From Emcibacter sp. (GTDB taxonomy: Bacteria; Pseudomonadota; Alphaproteobacteria; Sphingomonadales; Emcibacteraceae), in contig NZ_OY776217.1 of assembly GCF_963675455.1 (NCBI RefSeq), forward strand, positions 3,520,001 through 3,584,000: 64,000 nt of DNA, written 5' to 3'. Each line of letters begins with the position of its first letter. Position 1 is the first letter of the stretch. Below, in pieces: positions 25,883 to 35,145 of this stretch. The notes under the pieces were generated by a model. It searched no databases. It saw only the letters and a program-made list of their open reading frames with translations, and was not told the origin of the DNA. Made by a program: the position numbers and the translations under genes.

Positions 25883-28800
25883 TCATTCCGGATTAACCAC
25901 TTCAGGCTGCTGTGTCGACCGTTTTTTGAATTTAGTGCGCATTTTCTCCACAGCGACATAAAGACCGGGAATAAGAAAAATACCCACGGTAGTGGCAAAG
26001 ACCATTCCAAAGAAAACTACAAACCCGATTACCTGGCGGCTGGCCGCACCGGCGCCACTGGCAACAATCAGCGGGACCACACCAAGAATGAAGGACAGGG
26101 CTGTCATCAAGACCGCACGAAACCTCAGCCTTGCGGCTTCCACGGCAGCTTCTTCAATTCCGAGCCCCTCCTCCCGCCTTTTCTTGGCGAATTCAACAAT
26201 CAGGATGGCGCTTTTGCTGGCCAGGCCAATCAGCATCACCATGCCGATCTGGGCGTAAAGGTTATTGTCCAGCATGGGATGCAGCCACAGGGGAATGACA
26301 GCGCCGAACAGGGCAACAATGACGGACAGGATGACTGCCATAGGGATGGTCCAGCTTTCATACTGGGCGACCAGAAACAGATAGGCAAAAGTGAAGGCCA
26401 GCACAAAAATCAGCAGTACCAGCTTCTCGGCTTCCATCTGTTCGTGCGCCGTCCCCGTCCATTCAATCCCGTACCCCGCCGGCAGGGCTTCCCGGGCTAC
26501 GGCCTCCATTGCCGCCATGGCGTCGCCTGAACTCACACCCTGTGCAGGTGTGGCTGTCACCAAAGCAGATTTGTAGATATTATAGCGGCTGACGCTTTGC
26601 GGGCCGAGGACCGGCACCGCCTCCATGATAGCGCTCAGGGGAACCATATCGCCGCTGTCGTTTCTGACAAACAGACGGTTCATGTCCTGTATTTCATCTC
26701 GATAGTCTGATTCTGCCTGGAGGGTTACCCGGTAGACTTTTCCGAACAGATTGAAGTCATTAATATAATACCCACTGAGGTTCTGCTGCAATACCTTGAA
26801 AACACTGGACAGGTCAAGACCGAGTGTGCGCACTTTCTCCCGGTCTATGTCTAACTGATATTGAGGCAGGTTCGCACTGAAGGTGCTCCTGACCTGGGCA
26901 AAAGAGCCCTCCTGGTTTGCCGAGAATATCAGGCTGCGTATGGCTGCGGCCAGTTCCTGGGACGTTCTCCCCTCGTAATCCTGGACCTGGGCTTCCACAC
27001 CGCCGGAAATACCAAGACCCGAAATCGGCGGAACAGGAAAGGCAAATATATCCGCCGCCGCAATGGTCGAGACCCGGGCGTTGATCTGGCCAAGAATCGT
27101 GAACCACTGTTTTTCAAAAGAAGTTCGCTCGTCCCAGGGCTCAAGAATCACGAACATCACTCCACCGTTTGCAGCCTCTCCGGCCAGCAGACTGAACCCG
27201 GAAACTGAAATTATATTGGTGACGCCGGGTATGTCGGAGATCATTTTCCGGGCTTCTTCCACAATCTCATCTGTCCGGTTCAGCGACGCCCCGTCCGGCA
27301 ACTGGATATTGACCAGCAGATGTCCGCTGTCTTCCATGGGCAGAAAGCCGGAAGGAACCGTCCGGAACAGGAGCAAAGTCAACCCGCCAACGATGAGAAG
27401 ACCGAACATAATCACCATTGTCCGGCCGGCGGACAGGGTGACATATTTCACATAAAAATTCCTGAGCCAAACTACAAGACGATCAAAATAATGGAAGATT
27501 CCGGTCGGCGGTTTACTTTCCCTGCCCAGAAGCAGGGCGCACAGGGCCGGTGACAGGGTCAGGGCATTTATCGAGGAAAAACCCACCGCGACGCAGATCG
27601 TCACCGCAAATTGTTTATAGAGCACCCCGGTAATGCCCGGCATGAAGGCGACCGGTATAAAAACGGCAAAAAGAACAAGTGTCGTGGCGATCACCGGACC
27701 GAAAACCTCACCCATGGATTTCTCGGTCGCCGCGGCGGCCTCGAGCCCGGTTTCCGACATGTTGCGCATCACATTTTCCACAACCACAATGGAATCATCC
27801 ACCACAATGCCGATCGCCAGGATCAGGGCAAACAGGGTAATGGTATTGACGGTAAAGCCAAGGGCGGCAACGACCACAAAGGACCCGATCAGGGAAACCG
27901 GAATGGCACAGGCCGGGATGACCGCTGCCCGCCAGTCACCAAGGAACAACCAGGTCACGCCGACAACCAGAACGAAGGTGATGAACAGGGTCTGGACCAC
28001 CTCCGCCATGGACGCTTCCACGTAATTTGTGGTGTCGTAGAGAATGTTATATTCCATATCCGCCGGAAATTTGGTCGACAGATTGTCCAGCTCGGCCTTC
28101 ACCGCATCCGCAACAGCCAGAGCGTTGGCCCCCGGCGACTGATAAATGGCCATTGCCGCTGCCGGGATGCCGTTCATTTTAGGGGACCCGGAATAGGAAC
28201 TGGCTCCCAGTTCCACCCGCGCCACATCGGCAAGTCGCACCAGCGAGCCATCCTCACGCGCCAGGATCACGATATCTTCAAATTCCTCGACCGTGACAAG
28301 GCGGCCCTTTGCATTCAAGGCATATTGAAACTGCACGTCCCGGGTGTTGGGCGGCGCACCGATCTTGCCGACTGATGCCTGAATATTCTGGGCCGCAATG
28401 GCATCCGCCACATCCTGGCTGGTCAGGCCCAGGGATGTCAGTTTGTCGGGATTGACCCACACCCGCATGCCATAGTTCTTGGCGCCCAGTTGCGAGACCG
28501 ATCCAACGCCGTCAATTCGCCCCAGAACATCCTGCAGATAGATGGAGGCATAGTTGCTCAGGTAAAGCTCACTGTGGCTCTGGTCTGGCGAAACCAGATT
28601 GATGATCATCAGCATATTGCTGGACTGGGACCGGGTGACGATGCCCATTCTTGTCACATCCAGCGGCAGCTTGTTTTCCGCAATGGCAACCCGGTTCTGT
28701 ACATTGACCGAGGCGATATCCGGGTCTGTACCAACCTTGAAATGTACTGTCAGAGAGTATCCGCCGTCATTGGTGCTGCGGGAGGTCATGTAGGTCATAT

Positions 28801-29023
28801 TCTCCACACCGTTGACTTCGGCTTCGATTACCGACGCAACAGTCTGTTCCACCACCTCGGCGCTGGCGCCCGGATAGCTGGCTGTCACCACGACGGAAGG
28901 CGGGGTGATTTCCGGAAACTGGGCCACCGGCAAGTCGCTGAGTGCCAGCAATCCGGCCAGCACCATGACAATAGAGATCACCAGGGCAAATTTTGGCCGT
29001 CGGACAAAAAAGACGGAAAACAT
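25883..29023 (-). CDS. RND efflux permease, AcrB/HAE1 family
   Basis: 1046 residues from the ATG at 29023 (MFSVFFVRRPKFALVISI), one base after the adaptor gene stop; a longer frame to 29146 overlaps that gene and is not conserved. Twelve membrane helices and two large periplasmic loops are expected; the proton-relay aspartate pair is present (AIGIVVDDSIVVVENV), as are PVAQFPEITPP and the duplicated half (ILVEFAKKRREEG). It exports drugs or other amphiphiles through a TolC channel not encoded here. Operon with the upstream adaptor. Confidence 0.95.
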   Translation of the reverse strand: MFSVFFVRRPKFALVISIVMVLAGLLALSDLPVAQFPEITPPSVVVTASYPGASAEVVEQTVASVIEAEVNGVENMTYMTSRSTNDGGYSLTVHFKVGTDPDIASVNVQNRVAIAENKLPLDVTRMGIVTRSQSSNMLMIINLVSPDQSHSELYLSNYASIYLQDVLGRIDGVGSVSQLGAKNYGMRVWVNPDKLTSLGLTSQDVADAIAAQNIQASVGKIGAPPNTRDVQFQYALNAKGRLVTVEEFEDIVILAREDGSLVRLADVARVELGASSYSGSPKMNGIPAAAMAIYQSPGANALAVADAVKAELDNLSTKFPADMEYNILYDTTNYVEASMAEVVQTLFITFVLVVGVTWLFLGDWRAAVIPACAIPVSLIGSFVVVAALGFTVNTITLFALILAIGIVVDDSIVVVENVMRNMSETGLEAAAATEKSMGEVFGPVIATTLVLFAVFIPVAFMPGITGVLYKQFAVTICVAVGFSSINALTLSPALCALLLGRESKPPTGIFHYFDRLVVWLRNFYVKYVTLSAGRTMVIMFGLLIVGGLTLLLFRTVPSGFLPMEDSGHLLVNIQLPDGASLNRTDEIVEEARKMISDIPGVTNIISVSGFSLLAGEAANGGVMFVILEPWDERTSFEKQWFTILGQINARVSTIAAADIFAFPVPPISGLGISGGVEAQVQDYEGRTSQELAAAIRSLIFSANQEGSFAQVRSTFSANLPQYQLDIDREKVRTLGLDLSSVFKVLQQNLSGYYINDFNLFGKVYRVTLQAESDYRDEIQDMNRLFVRNDSGDMVPLSAIMEAVPVLGPQSVSRYNIYKSALVTATPAQGVSSGDAMAAMEAVAREALPAGYGIEWTGTAHEQMEAEKLVLLIFVLAFTFAYLFLVAQYESWTIPMAVILSVIVALFGAVIPLWLHPMLDNNLYAQIGMVMLIGLASKSAILIVEFAKKRREEGLGIEEAAVEAARLRFRAVLMTALSFILGVVPLIVASGAGAASRQVIGFVVFFGMVFATTVGIFLIPGLYVAVEKMRTKFKKRSTQQPEVVNPE

Positions 29024-29024
29024 A

Positions 29025-30131
29025 TTATTGCTCCACCACGTTGACTTCCATGCCGGAACGGACCTTCTGCAGCCCCTCAAGAATGATCCGTTCCCCGCGC
29101 GCCAGGCCGCTGGCGACGATCCACTGTGTTCCCTGGGCGCCGGCAACCTCTATTCGCCGTTGCTGGACCCGGTTGTCGTCGGTCACCACAAGGACAAAAT
29201 ACCCCTGCCGGTCCTGCTGAACGGTGGCCTGGGGAATCAACAGCCGCTTTTTCTTTTCCCGTTCCTCGACCAGAACATGGGCGAACTGCCCGGGCAGCAA
29301 AAGACCTTCCGGGTTGGGAAATGTTGCCCTGACGGTAATTGTATCTGTTGTCTGGCTGACCTCGGTGCCAAGATACTCGAATTCACCGGTATAGCCGTAG
29401 ATTGACCCGTCAGAAAGCTGCAACCGGGCAACGAATGGTTTCTTTTCCTCATGCAGTCCCTGACGCCGGACTTCCAGAAGATTTTTTTCGGAAACGGACA
29501 CGGTCACATAAATCGGGTCCACACTTGTTATGGTCGCCAGGGTGCCGGAATCAGGTTTCACCAGATTGCCGACGCTGAAATTGGACATGCTGATCTGCCC
29601 GTCAATGGGGCTTCTGATTTCTGTATAACTGAGATCAAGCTCGGCCTCTTCCATATTCGCCCGGGCCTGCAACAGGGCGGCTTCCGCCGTGGCTTCCTCA
29701 TTAATGGCATTATCCAGGGTTGCCTCGGAGGCGACTCCCTTTTTCCTCAGTTCCCTGACACGTTTGAGAGATGAACTGGCGTTAATGTAGGAGGCTTCCA
29801 CACCGGCCAGCTCCGCTCTTCTCTTGTCAAGCATGATCCGGTAAGGCGCCCGTTCAATCACAAAAAGAAGTTCGCCCTTTCTAACCCTGCCGCCTTCTTC
29901 AAACAGTCTTTTCTCGAGAAAACCTTCAACCCGTGTCTTGAGCTCTATTCTCTCCACTGCCTGAACCCGGCCGACCCGCTGCAGTTGCCGGCCGACCTCT
30001 TTTTCCTCAACCCGCACCACCGTTACAGTCGGCTTTGGCATGGTGCCGGGCGCCTGTGCCTGAACCAACGCAGGTGCAAGAAATATCAGCAAGAGGGAGA
30101 AAAAAAGGGACAGGCGGGAAAACAAGGACAT
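29025..30131 (-). CDS. RND efflux periplasmic adaptor (MexA/AcrA family)
   Basis: 368 residues with a signal peptide (about 1-25, ending VQAQA) but no lipobox cysteine. The lipoyl half-motifs (RVEGFLEKRLFEEGGRVRKGELLFVIE and IRSPIDGQIS) flank a coiled-coil hairpin; the beta-barrel and membrane-proximal domains follow. It couples the permease to the outer-membrane channel. First gene of the two-gene pump operon. No divergent TetR or other local repressor is evident. Confidence 0.93.
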   Translation of the reverse strand: MSLFSRLSLFFSLLLIFLAPALVQAQAPGTMPKPTVTVVRVEEKEVGRQLQRVGRVQAVERIELKTRVEGFLEKRLFEEGGRVRKGELLFVIERAPYRIMLDKRRAELAGVEASYINASSSLKRVRELRKKGVASEATLDNAINEEATAEAALLQARANMEEAELDLSYTEIRSPIDGQISMSNFSVGNLVKPDSGTLATITSVDPIYVTVSVSEKNLLEVRRQGLHEEKKPFVARLQLSDGSIYGYTGEFEYLGTEVSQTTDTITVRATFPNPEGLLLPGQFAHVLVEEREKKKRLLIPQATVQQDRQGYFVLVVTDDNRVQQRRIEVAGAQGTQWIVASGLARGERIILEGLQKVRSGMEVNVVEQ

Positions 30132-30330
30132 GCGGCATTCCTCTATTCTGGCAACAGAATATGTCGTATCTGTCTGCGCAACAAATATATGAGCACCACA
30201 ATAACCGTTTTATCACGGCACTGCAGCAAATTTTGCCAGACTATAGAACAAAGATTTTCCAAACTATAGGAAAAATAATGTTTTAAAGAGATATGTTTAG
30301 AGCGGCCTCACTCTGGAATGCTGTCGTGGT

Positions 30331-31170
30331 TCAGAGCGGAAATTCCACGATTGTCTGACCTGTCCCGCTGGAGGGAAAATAGTCACAGAGCACTTCGCCC
30401 CGGCCCTGATATTGATCCCAGCCCAGAAGACCGAACAGCATCGACGTATCCGCCATGACCCCTTCCCCCTGACAGGCCTTCACATAGGTCGGCAGCATCT
30501 TGAGAAAAGTTGAAATCTCACCCTGCTGCCAAAGCTGCATGACCCTGATATCCACCTGCCGGTGAAATTCGTCGGTAATATCGTTGAGCTTCTCCTGCGA
30601 AATATGGTTGGGCGCAAATTCATGCGACAGGGAGCCCGAAGCGAGGAAAGCCACACGGCGACCGCTTTTTTCCACCGCCCGGCGCAGGGCAGCACCGAAA
30701 ATGCGGTTTTCCTCCACACTTGAGAACTGATTGGCGGCAATGGGAAGTACTTTCGCGCCAAAATGGTTGGCGTGGCGCATGGGGATCAGGGTGCCATATT
30801 CCAGGTTCATGCCCTCCATCTTGTGGCACCGGCTTTTGAGGCCCGCAGCGTTGCCTTCCTTGGCGATCAGGTCGCCAAGCTCCGGATCACCCCGGTAATC
30901 ATATTCCAGTCCGTTCAGCATGTGCGGCAGTTCGTGACTGGTGAAGGTACCGGACCAGCCGTCCCGGCCATTGACATGAAAGCCCTGATTGACCAGCCAG
31001 TGGGTATCGCAGAGGATGAAAGTTTCCACCCCCCGTTCCTCGGCCCGGCGACCGATTTCCTTCAGCCCGTCGATGGCAAACTGGCGAATGCCCTCAAAGC
31101 CTTCGATCATTTCCGACATCCAGATGGTCGGCACATGGGTTATCTTGGCGGCCAGTGCAACTTCACCCAT
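30331..31170 (-). CDS. hpaD: 3,4-dihydroxyphenylacetate (homoprotocatechuate) 2,3-dioxygenase
   Basis: 279 residues, matching the class III (LigB-type) extradiol dioxygenase HpaD: MGEVALAAKITHVPTIWMSE, CDTHWLVNQGFHVNG, TSHELPHML, EYGTLIPMRHAN, FLASGSLSHEF and LFGLLGWDQYQG. It cleaves the ring of homoprotocatechuate to 5-carboxymethyl-2-hydroxymuconate semialdehyde. Follows hpaE by 18 bases and is last in the hpaF-hpaE-hpaD unit. Confidence 0.95.
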   Translation of the reverse strand: MGEVALAAKITHVPTIWMSEMIEGFEGIRQFAIDGLKEIGRRAEERGVETFILCDTHWLVNQGFHVNGRDGWSGTFTSHELPHMLNGLEYDYRGDPELGDLIAKEGNAAGLKSRCHKMEGMNLEYGTLIPMRHANHFGAKVLPIAANQFSSVEENRIFGAALRRAVEKSGRRVAFLASGSLSHEFAPNHISQEKLNDITDEFHRQVDIRVMQLWQQGEISTFLKMLPTYVKACQGEGVMADTSMLFGLLGWDQYQGRGEVLCDYFPSSGTGQTIVEFPL

Positions 31171-31188
31171 CAGACTTCTCCTCTTTCC

Positions 31189-32706
31189 TTATACACCCAG
31201 TTTGGGGATTGCATGATCCCCGAGGGCGATACAGATATTCTTGGTTTCCATATAAAATTCAAAGCTGTAATCGCCGCCATCCCGGCCGATGCCGCTGGCT
31301 TTGGTGCCGCCAAAGGGCGCCGGCAAATGGCGATTATTCTCACTGTTCACCCAGATCATACCCGCATCCATCCCCTGCGCCATGCGGTGCGCCCGGCCGA
31401 CATCGGCGGTCCAGATATAACCGCTGAGGCCATATTCCACATCATTGGCCAGAGTTAGCGCCTCCGTCTCATCCTCAAAGGGAATGGCGGTCAGCACCGG
31501 GCCGAATATTTCTTCCTGTGCAATACGCATGTCATTGCGGGCGCCGGTAAACAGGGTCGGCTGTACATAATTACCGGGGGCAAGATCCGCCATTGTTTCG
31601 CCGCCGACAGTGATTTCAGCCCCGTCCTTGCGGGCGATATCCATATAGCTCATGACTTTGTCGAAATGGCGTTTGTGCACCAGCGGCCCCACTTCTGTGG
31701 CCGGGTCCAGCGGATGGCCAACCTTTATTTTCCTGACCCTTTCCGCCACACGCGCCACAAACTCCTGTTCGATGTTTTTCTGAACCAGCAACCGGCTGGA
31801 AGATGTACAGCGCTGACCGTTCAGGCTGTAGATCATGAAGACCACCGCATCCAGCGCCCGGTCAAGATCCGCATCCTCGAACACGATGACCGGGTTTTTA
31901 CCGCCCAGTTCAAAATGCACCCGTTTCAGGGTCGGCGCGCCCTGGGCCATGATCATGCTGCCGGTGCTGCTTTCGCCGACGAAGGCCAGCGCCTTGATAT
32001 GGGGATGTTCGGTAAGCGCCTTGCCGGCCTCTTCCCCGAGGCCCTGGACCATGTTCCAGACACCTGCGGGAATGCCCGCCTCGTCGGCCAGTTCGGCCAG
32101 TTTCACCGCCGTCAGCGGGCTCCATTCGGCCGGTTTGTGCACCACCGTACAGCCCGCCGCCAGCGCCGGGGCGATCTTCCAGGTCGACAGCATGAAAGGG
32201 GTGTTCCAGGGCGTAATGACGCCGACCGGGCCAATGGCCTGCCGCAGGGTATAATTGATATGGTGTTGCATGGGCAGGGACTGGCCGTCCCGCGCACCCG
32301 GGCAGTTATCGGCAAAATAGCGGAAGTTGGCCGCCCCGCGGATCGCCGCCTTGCTCATGAAGCGGATCGGCTGTCCGGTGTCCATGCTTTCCAGCAGGGC
32401 GATTTCCTCTGCATCCCGCTCGATCAGGTCGGCGAAATGATGCAGGATCTTTTTCCTCTGGGCCGGGGCCATGTCGCGCCAGGCTGGAAAGGCGGACCAG
32501 GCCGCCTGGCAGGCATAATCCACATCTTCCGCATTGCCTCTCGCCACCTGCCCGATCACACTGTTGTCAATGGGCGTGAGGTTGTCAAAACTCTCCCCTG
32601 AACGTCCCGCCGTCAGTCGGCCAGCAATATAATGAAGGGCCGGACCTTCGCGAAATCTCTTCAGCAATTCGTCGGCCTTTGCCAGATTATCTTCAAACTG
32701 TGCCAT
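31189..32706 (-). CDS. hpaE: 5-carboxymethyl-2-hydroxymuconate semialdehyde dehydrogenase
   Basis: 505 residues of the NAD(P)-dependent aldehyde dehydrogenase superfamily. Visible: FELGGKNPVIVFEDADLDRAL with the general-base Glu, the catalytic Cys in NGQRCTSSSRLLV, and EEIFGPVLTAIPF. General ALDH features alone do not fix the substrate; placement between hpaF and hpaD assigns it to oxidation of the HpaD product. The start 11 bases after hpaF suggests co-translation. Confidence 0.94.
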   Translation of the reverse strand: MAQFEDNLAKADELLKRFREGPALHYIAGRLTAGRSGESFDNLTPIDNSVIGQVARGNAEDVDYACQAAWSAFPAWRDMAPAQRKKILHHFADLIERDAEEIALLESMDTGQPIRFMSKAAIRGAANFRYFADNCPGARDGQSLPMQHHINYTLRQAIGPVGVITPWNTPFMLSTWKIAPALAAGCTVVHKPAEWSPLTAVKLAELADEAGIPAGVWNMVQGLGEEAGKALTEHPHIKALAFVGESSTGSMIMAQGAPTLKRVHFELGGKNPVIVFEDADLDRALDAVVFMIYSLNGQRCTSSSRLLVQKNIEQEFVARVAERVRKIKVGHPLDPATEVGPLVHKRHFDKVMSYMDIARKDGAEITVGGETMADLAPGNYVQPTLFTGARNDMRIAQEEIFGPVLTAIPFEDETEALTLANDVEYGLSGYIWTADVGRAHRMAQGMDAGMIWVNSENNRHLPAPFGGTKASGIGRDGGDYSFEFYMETKNICIALGDHAIPKLGV

Positions 32707-32717
32707 GATCTCTATCC

Positions 32718-33122
32718 TTACAGGTTCTTTTCGGGATATTTCTCCCGCATCCGTGCATGAAGATTGTTTTTCTTGAAATTGAAATCCATGTCGATTTCCT
32801 GCATTTCAAAACTGATACCGAGCGGCCGGCTGTCAAATATGGGCTGCAGGTAATCGCAGATCACCTGAAAGATATCATTGCCGGCCTTTTTGCGCACCTC
32901 AAAGGGGCGTCCCTCGCGAAGCCGGGCCGTCACATGGACAAAGGCATTTTCCGGCGCGCCGTCAGCGACCACATAATGATCCCGCCGCGCCGCCCTCACC
33001 CGCACACCACCCAGCGGAAAGACCCCGGTCTCCACCGCTTTGTCCCGGATTTTCGGCAGGAAGGCCGGCAGATCCAGCTCGTCCTCGATATTGGCGGAAT
33101 ATTCAACGATAAAATGCGGCAC
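32718..33122 (-). CDS. hpaF: 5-carboxymethyl-2-hydroxymuconate delta-isomerase
   Basis: 134 residues. It begins MPHFIVEYSANIEDELDLPAFL: after Met removal Pro1 is the catalytic base of this tautomerase-superfamily enzyme (CHMI). The family segment GGVRVRAARRDHYVVADG and the C-terminal FEMQEIDMDFNFKKNNLH agree. It converts the hydroxymuconate to the keto isomer before decarboxylation. First gene of the minus-strand hpa unit, with operators 57 bases upstream. Confidence 0.94.
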   Translation of the reverse strand: MPHFIVEYSANIEDELDLPAFLPKIRDKAVETGVFPLGGVRVRAARRDHYVVADGAPENAFVHVTARLREGRPFEVRKKAGNDIFQVICDYLQPIFDSRPLGISFEMQEIDMDFNFKKNNLHARMREKYPEKNL

Positions 33123-33178
33123 AGGCGATCTCCGATACCTTCAGCTGATGAAACAAATTGACAAGGGGCCGATTATTG

Positions 33179-33206
33179 ATTAACAAGTTAATAGATAACA
33201 TGTTAT
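33179..33206. promoter_or_regulatory. Paired palindromic operators in the hpaF / aldolase divergent promoter
   Basis: Two palindromes lie side by side: ATTAAC-AA-GTTAAT (33179-33192) and the perfect ATAACATGTTAT (33195-33206). They sit midway between the divergent hpaF and aldolase starts. The first shares TTAACAAGTTAATAG with the site upstream of the MarR regulator gene (opposite strand), making them the probable HpaR operators. Confidence 0.75.
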
Positions 33207-33274
33207 TTATTATATGGCTGCATCTCTCCCTGTCAAGGGCTATATTGTAGCTGAATATCCGAAGGAGACAAAGC

Positions 33275-34171
33275 ATGACGATATCCACGGACCACCTGAA
33301 AGGCTCCATTCCTCCCCTGATCACCCCGTTCCAGGGCGGCAAAGTGGATTATGACGCCTATGCCGGGCTGGTGGAATTCCAGATCACCAACGGCTCTCAC
33401 GGCGTCCTGGTCAACGGCACCACGTCGGAGCCGTCGACCCTGACCATTGAAGAACGCAATAAAATCGCCAGCCTGGCCATCAAAACGGCGGCCGGCCGGG
33501 TGCCGGTGGTGGTCGCCACCGGGTCGCAGTCGCTGGCGGAAAGCGAGGCCCTCACCCGGCATGCGGTCGAGGAAGGCGCCGACGCCCTGCTGATCGTCAC
33601 CCCCTATTATATCCGTCCGCCCCAGCGCGGCCTGATCGAATACTATAAAACCCTGACCCAGGATCATGACTCCCCGTGGATGGTCTATCACATTCCGGGC
33701 CGCACTGCCGTCGGCGTCACCGCCGATACGGTGCGCACCCTGACGGAGGTTTCCCCCAATTTTGTCGGCCTCAAGCATGCAGTCAACGACCTGGGCTTTG
33801 TCAGTGAATGCCTGGGTCATGTGAGCCCGGATCTGAAATTCTTTGTCGGTCTGGAAGAACTGAGCTTCCCGATGATGGCTGTGGGCGCCGTCGGCCTGAT
33901 GAACGCGGTCGGCAACTTGAGCCCACGGGTGCTGGCCGATATGGTGCAGGCCGTCTGGGATAATGACATGCAGGCCGGCATGGCCCTGCACCAGAAGCTG
34001 CTGGAGGTCAACCAGTCGGTCTTTTATGATACCAATCCGATCCCCATCAAATATATGATGAAACGCATGGGCCTGATCCCGGAAAACGAACATCGCCTGC
34101 CCATGGTCCCGGCGACACCGGAACTGGAGAAACGGCTGGACGGTGTACTGGAACGGGCGGGATTAATCTAA
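33275..34171 (+). CDS. DapA-superfamily aldolase of the hpa pathway (HpaI-like role)
   Basis: 298 residues of the DHDPS/NAL family: VNGTTSEPSTLT binding loop, Tyr138 in MVYHIPGRT and Schiff-base Lys167 in FVGLKHAVND. A subgroup of this family replaces the unrelated class II HpaI as 2,4-dihydroxyhept-2-ene-1,7-dioate aldolase, yielding pyruvate and succinic semialdehyde. The position, divergent from hpaF and next to an FAH-family gene, supports that role over lysine synthesis. AAGGAG lies just upstream of the start. Substrate is inferred from context. Confidence 0.82.
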   Translation: MTISTDHLKGSIPPLITPFQGGKVDYDAYAGLVEFQITNGSHGVLVNGTTSEPSTLTIEERNKIASLAIKTAAGRVPVVVATGSQSLAESEALTRHAVEEGADALLIVTPYYIRPPQRGLIEYYKTLTQDHDSPWMVYHIPGRTAVGVTADTVRTLTEVSPNFVGLKHAVNDLGFVSECLGHVSPDLKFFVGLEELSFPMMAVGAVGLMNAVGNLSPRVLADMVQAVWDNDMQAGMALHQKLLEVNQSVFYDTNPIPIKYMMKRMGLIPENEHRLPMVPATPELEKRLDGVLERAGLI

Positions 34172-34182
34172 GGAGAGAAAGC

Positions 34183-35046
34183 ATGAAATTCATCAATTTT
34201 GAAAAAGACGGCAAGGTCTCCTTTGGCGCGGTCCGCGACGACAAGGTAGTCGACCTCGGCGGCAGGCTGGGGGACGACATCAGGACCGTCGACGATCTGG
34301 TAGTCCACGGGCTGGTCAATGCGGCCAAAGACATCGCCGCCACCCTGGAGCCGGATATTGCCCTTGACCAGGTCAAGCTTCTTAAACCGATCCTCAAACC
34401 CGGCAAGGTGATCTGCGTGGGCGTCAATTACGCCAACCGCAACGAGGAGTACAAGGACGGCAGCGAGGTCAAAAAATATCCCAGCATCTTCATGCGCACC
34501 CCGGGCTCTCTGGTGGCGCACGGCGAGAACCTCGTCCGTCCGCCGGAAAGCGAACAGCTGGATTACGAAGGCGAGATCGTGCTGGTCATCGGCAAAGCTG
34601 GTCGCCGCATCCCGGAAAGCGAAGCCTACAGCCACATCGCCGGACTGACCATTATGAACGAGGGCAGCATCCGCGACTGGATCAGGCATGCCAAATTCAA
34701 TGTCACCCAGGGCAAGAACTTCGAGCGCAGCGGCTCCCTGGGTCCGTGGATGGTCACGTCTGACGAGGTGACGGATTATAGCAACCTCCGGGTGCAGACA
34801 AGGGTCAATGGCGAGACCCGGCAGGACGACACCACCGCCAACATGATGTATCCGATCGCCTATCTGGTAAATTATATCTCCACCTTCACCAAACTTCAGC
34901 CCGGCGACATCATCGCCACCGGCACCCCGACCGGCGCCGGAGCGCGCTTTGATCCGCCGGTCTGGCTCAAGCCCGGCGATATTGTCGAAGTGGAAGTGAA
35001 CGGCGTAGGGATTTTACGGAACGGGATTGAAGACGAGGTGGTGTAA
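34183..35046 (+). CDS. Fumarylacetoacetate hydrolase-family enzyme, probable HpaG-type decarboxylase/isomerase
   Basis: 287 residues. The FAH core is clear: KVICVGVNYANRNEEY, YPSIFMRTPGSLVAHG, LDYEGEIVLVIGKAGR (metal-binding Glu pair), GPWMVTSDEV and GDIIATGTPTGAGARFDPPVWLKPGD. In the hpa pathway such enzymes decarboxylate and isomerise 5-oxopent-3-ene-1,2,5-tricarboxylate. E. coli HpaG is a fused tandem of two FAH domains; here a single domain is present. 11 bases after the aldolase gene, same operon. A hydratase role cannot be excluded. Confidence 0.8.
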   Translation: MKFINFEKDGKVSFGAVRDDKVVDLGGRLGDDIRTVDDLVVHGLVNAAKDIAATLEPDIALDQVKLLKPILKPGKVICVGVNYANRNEEYKDGSEVKKYPSIFMRTPGSLVAHGENLVRPPESEQLDYEGEIVLVIGKAGRRIPESEAYSHIAGLTIMNEGSIRDWIRHAKFNVTQGKNFERSGSLGPWMVTSDEVTDYSNLRVQTRVNGETRQDDTTANMMYPIAYLVNYISTFTKLQPGDIIATGTPTGAGARFDPPVWLKPGDIVEVEVNGVGILRNGIEDEVV

Positions 35047-35055
35047 CCATCAATT

Positions 35056-35137
35056 CGTCACCCTCGCGAAAGCGGGGGTCCATATGTCCACGTGAGAACC
35101 TTGTCAGGCATGGATTCCCGTTTGCACGGGAATGACG
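35056..35137. repeat. Intergenic palindromic repeat element
   Basis: An imperfect inverted repeat with outer arms CGTCA (35056-35060) and TGACG (35133-35137). Each arm itself contains a small hairpin (CGCGAAAGCGGGGGTCCAT at the left, ATGGATTCCCGTTTGCACGG at the right). The wording is that of the short, mobile-looking palindromes scattered between genes in many proteobacteria. It occupies nearly all of the 99-bp gap between the convergent FAH and marR genes and may also end transcription. Confidence 0.75.
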
Positions 35138-35145
35138 GAAAAGAG

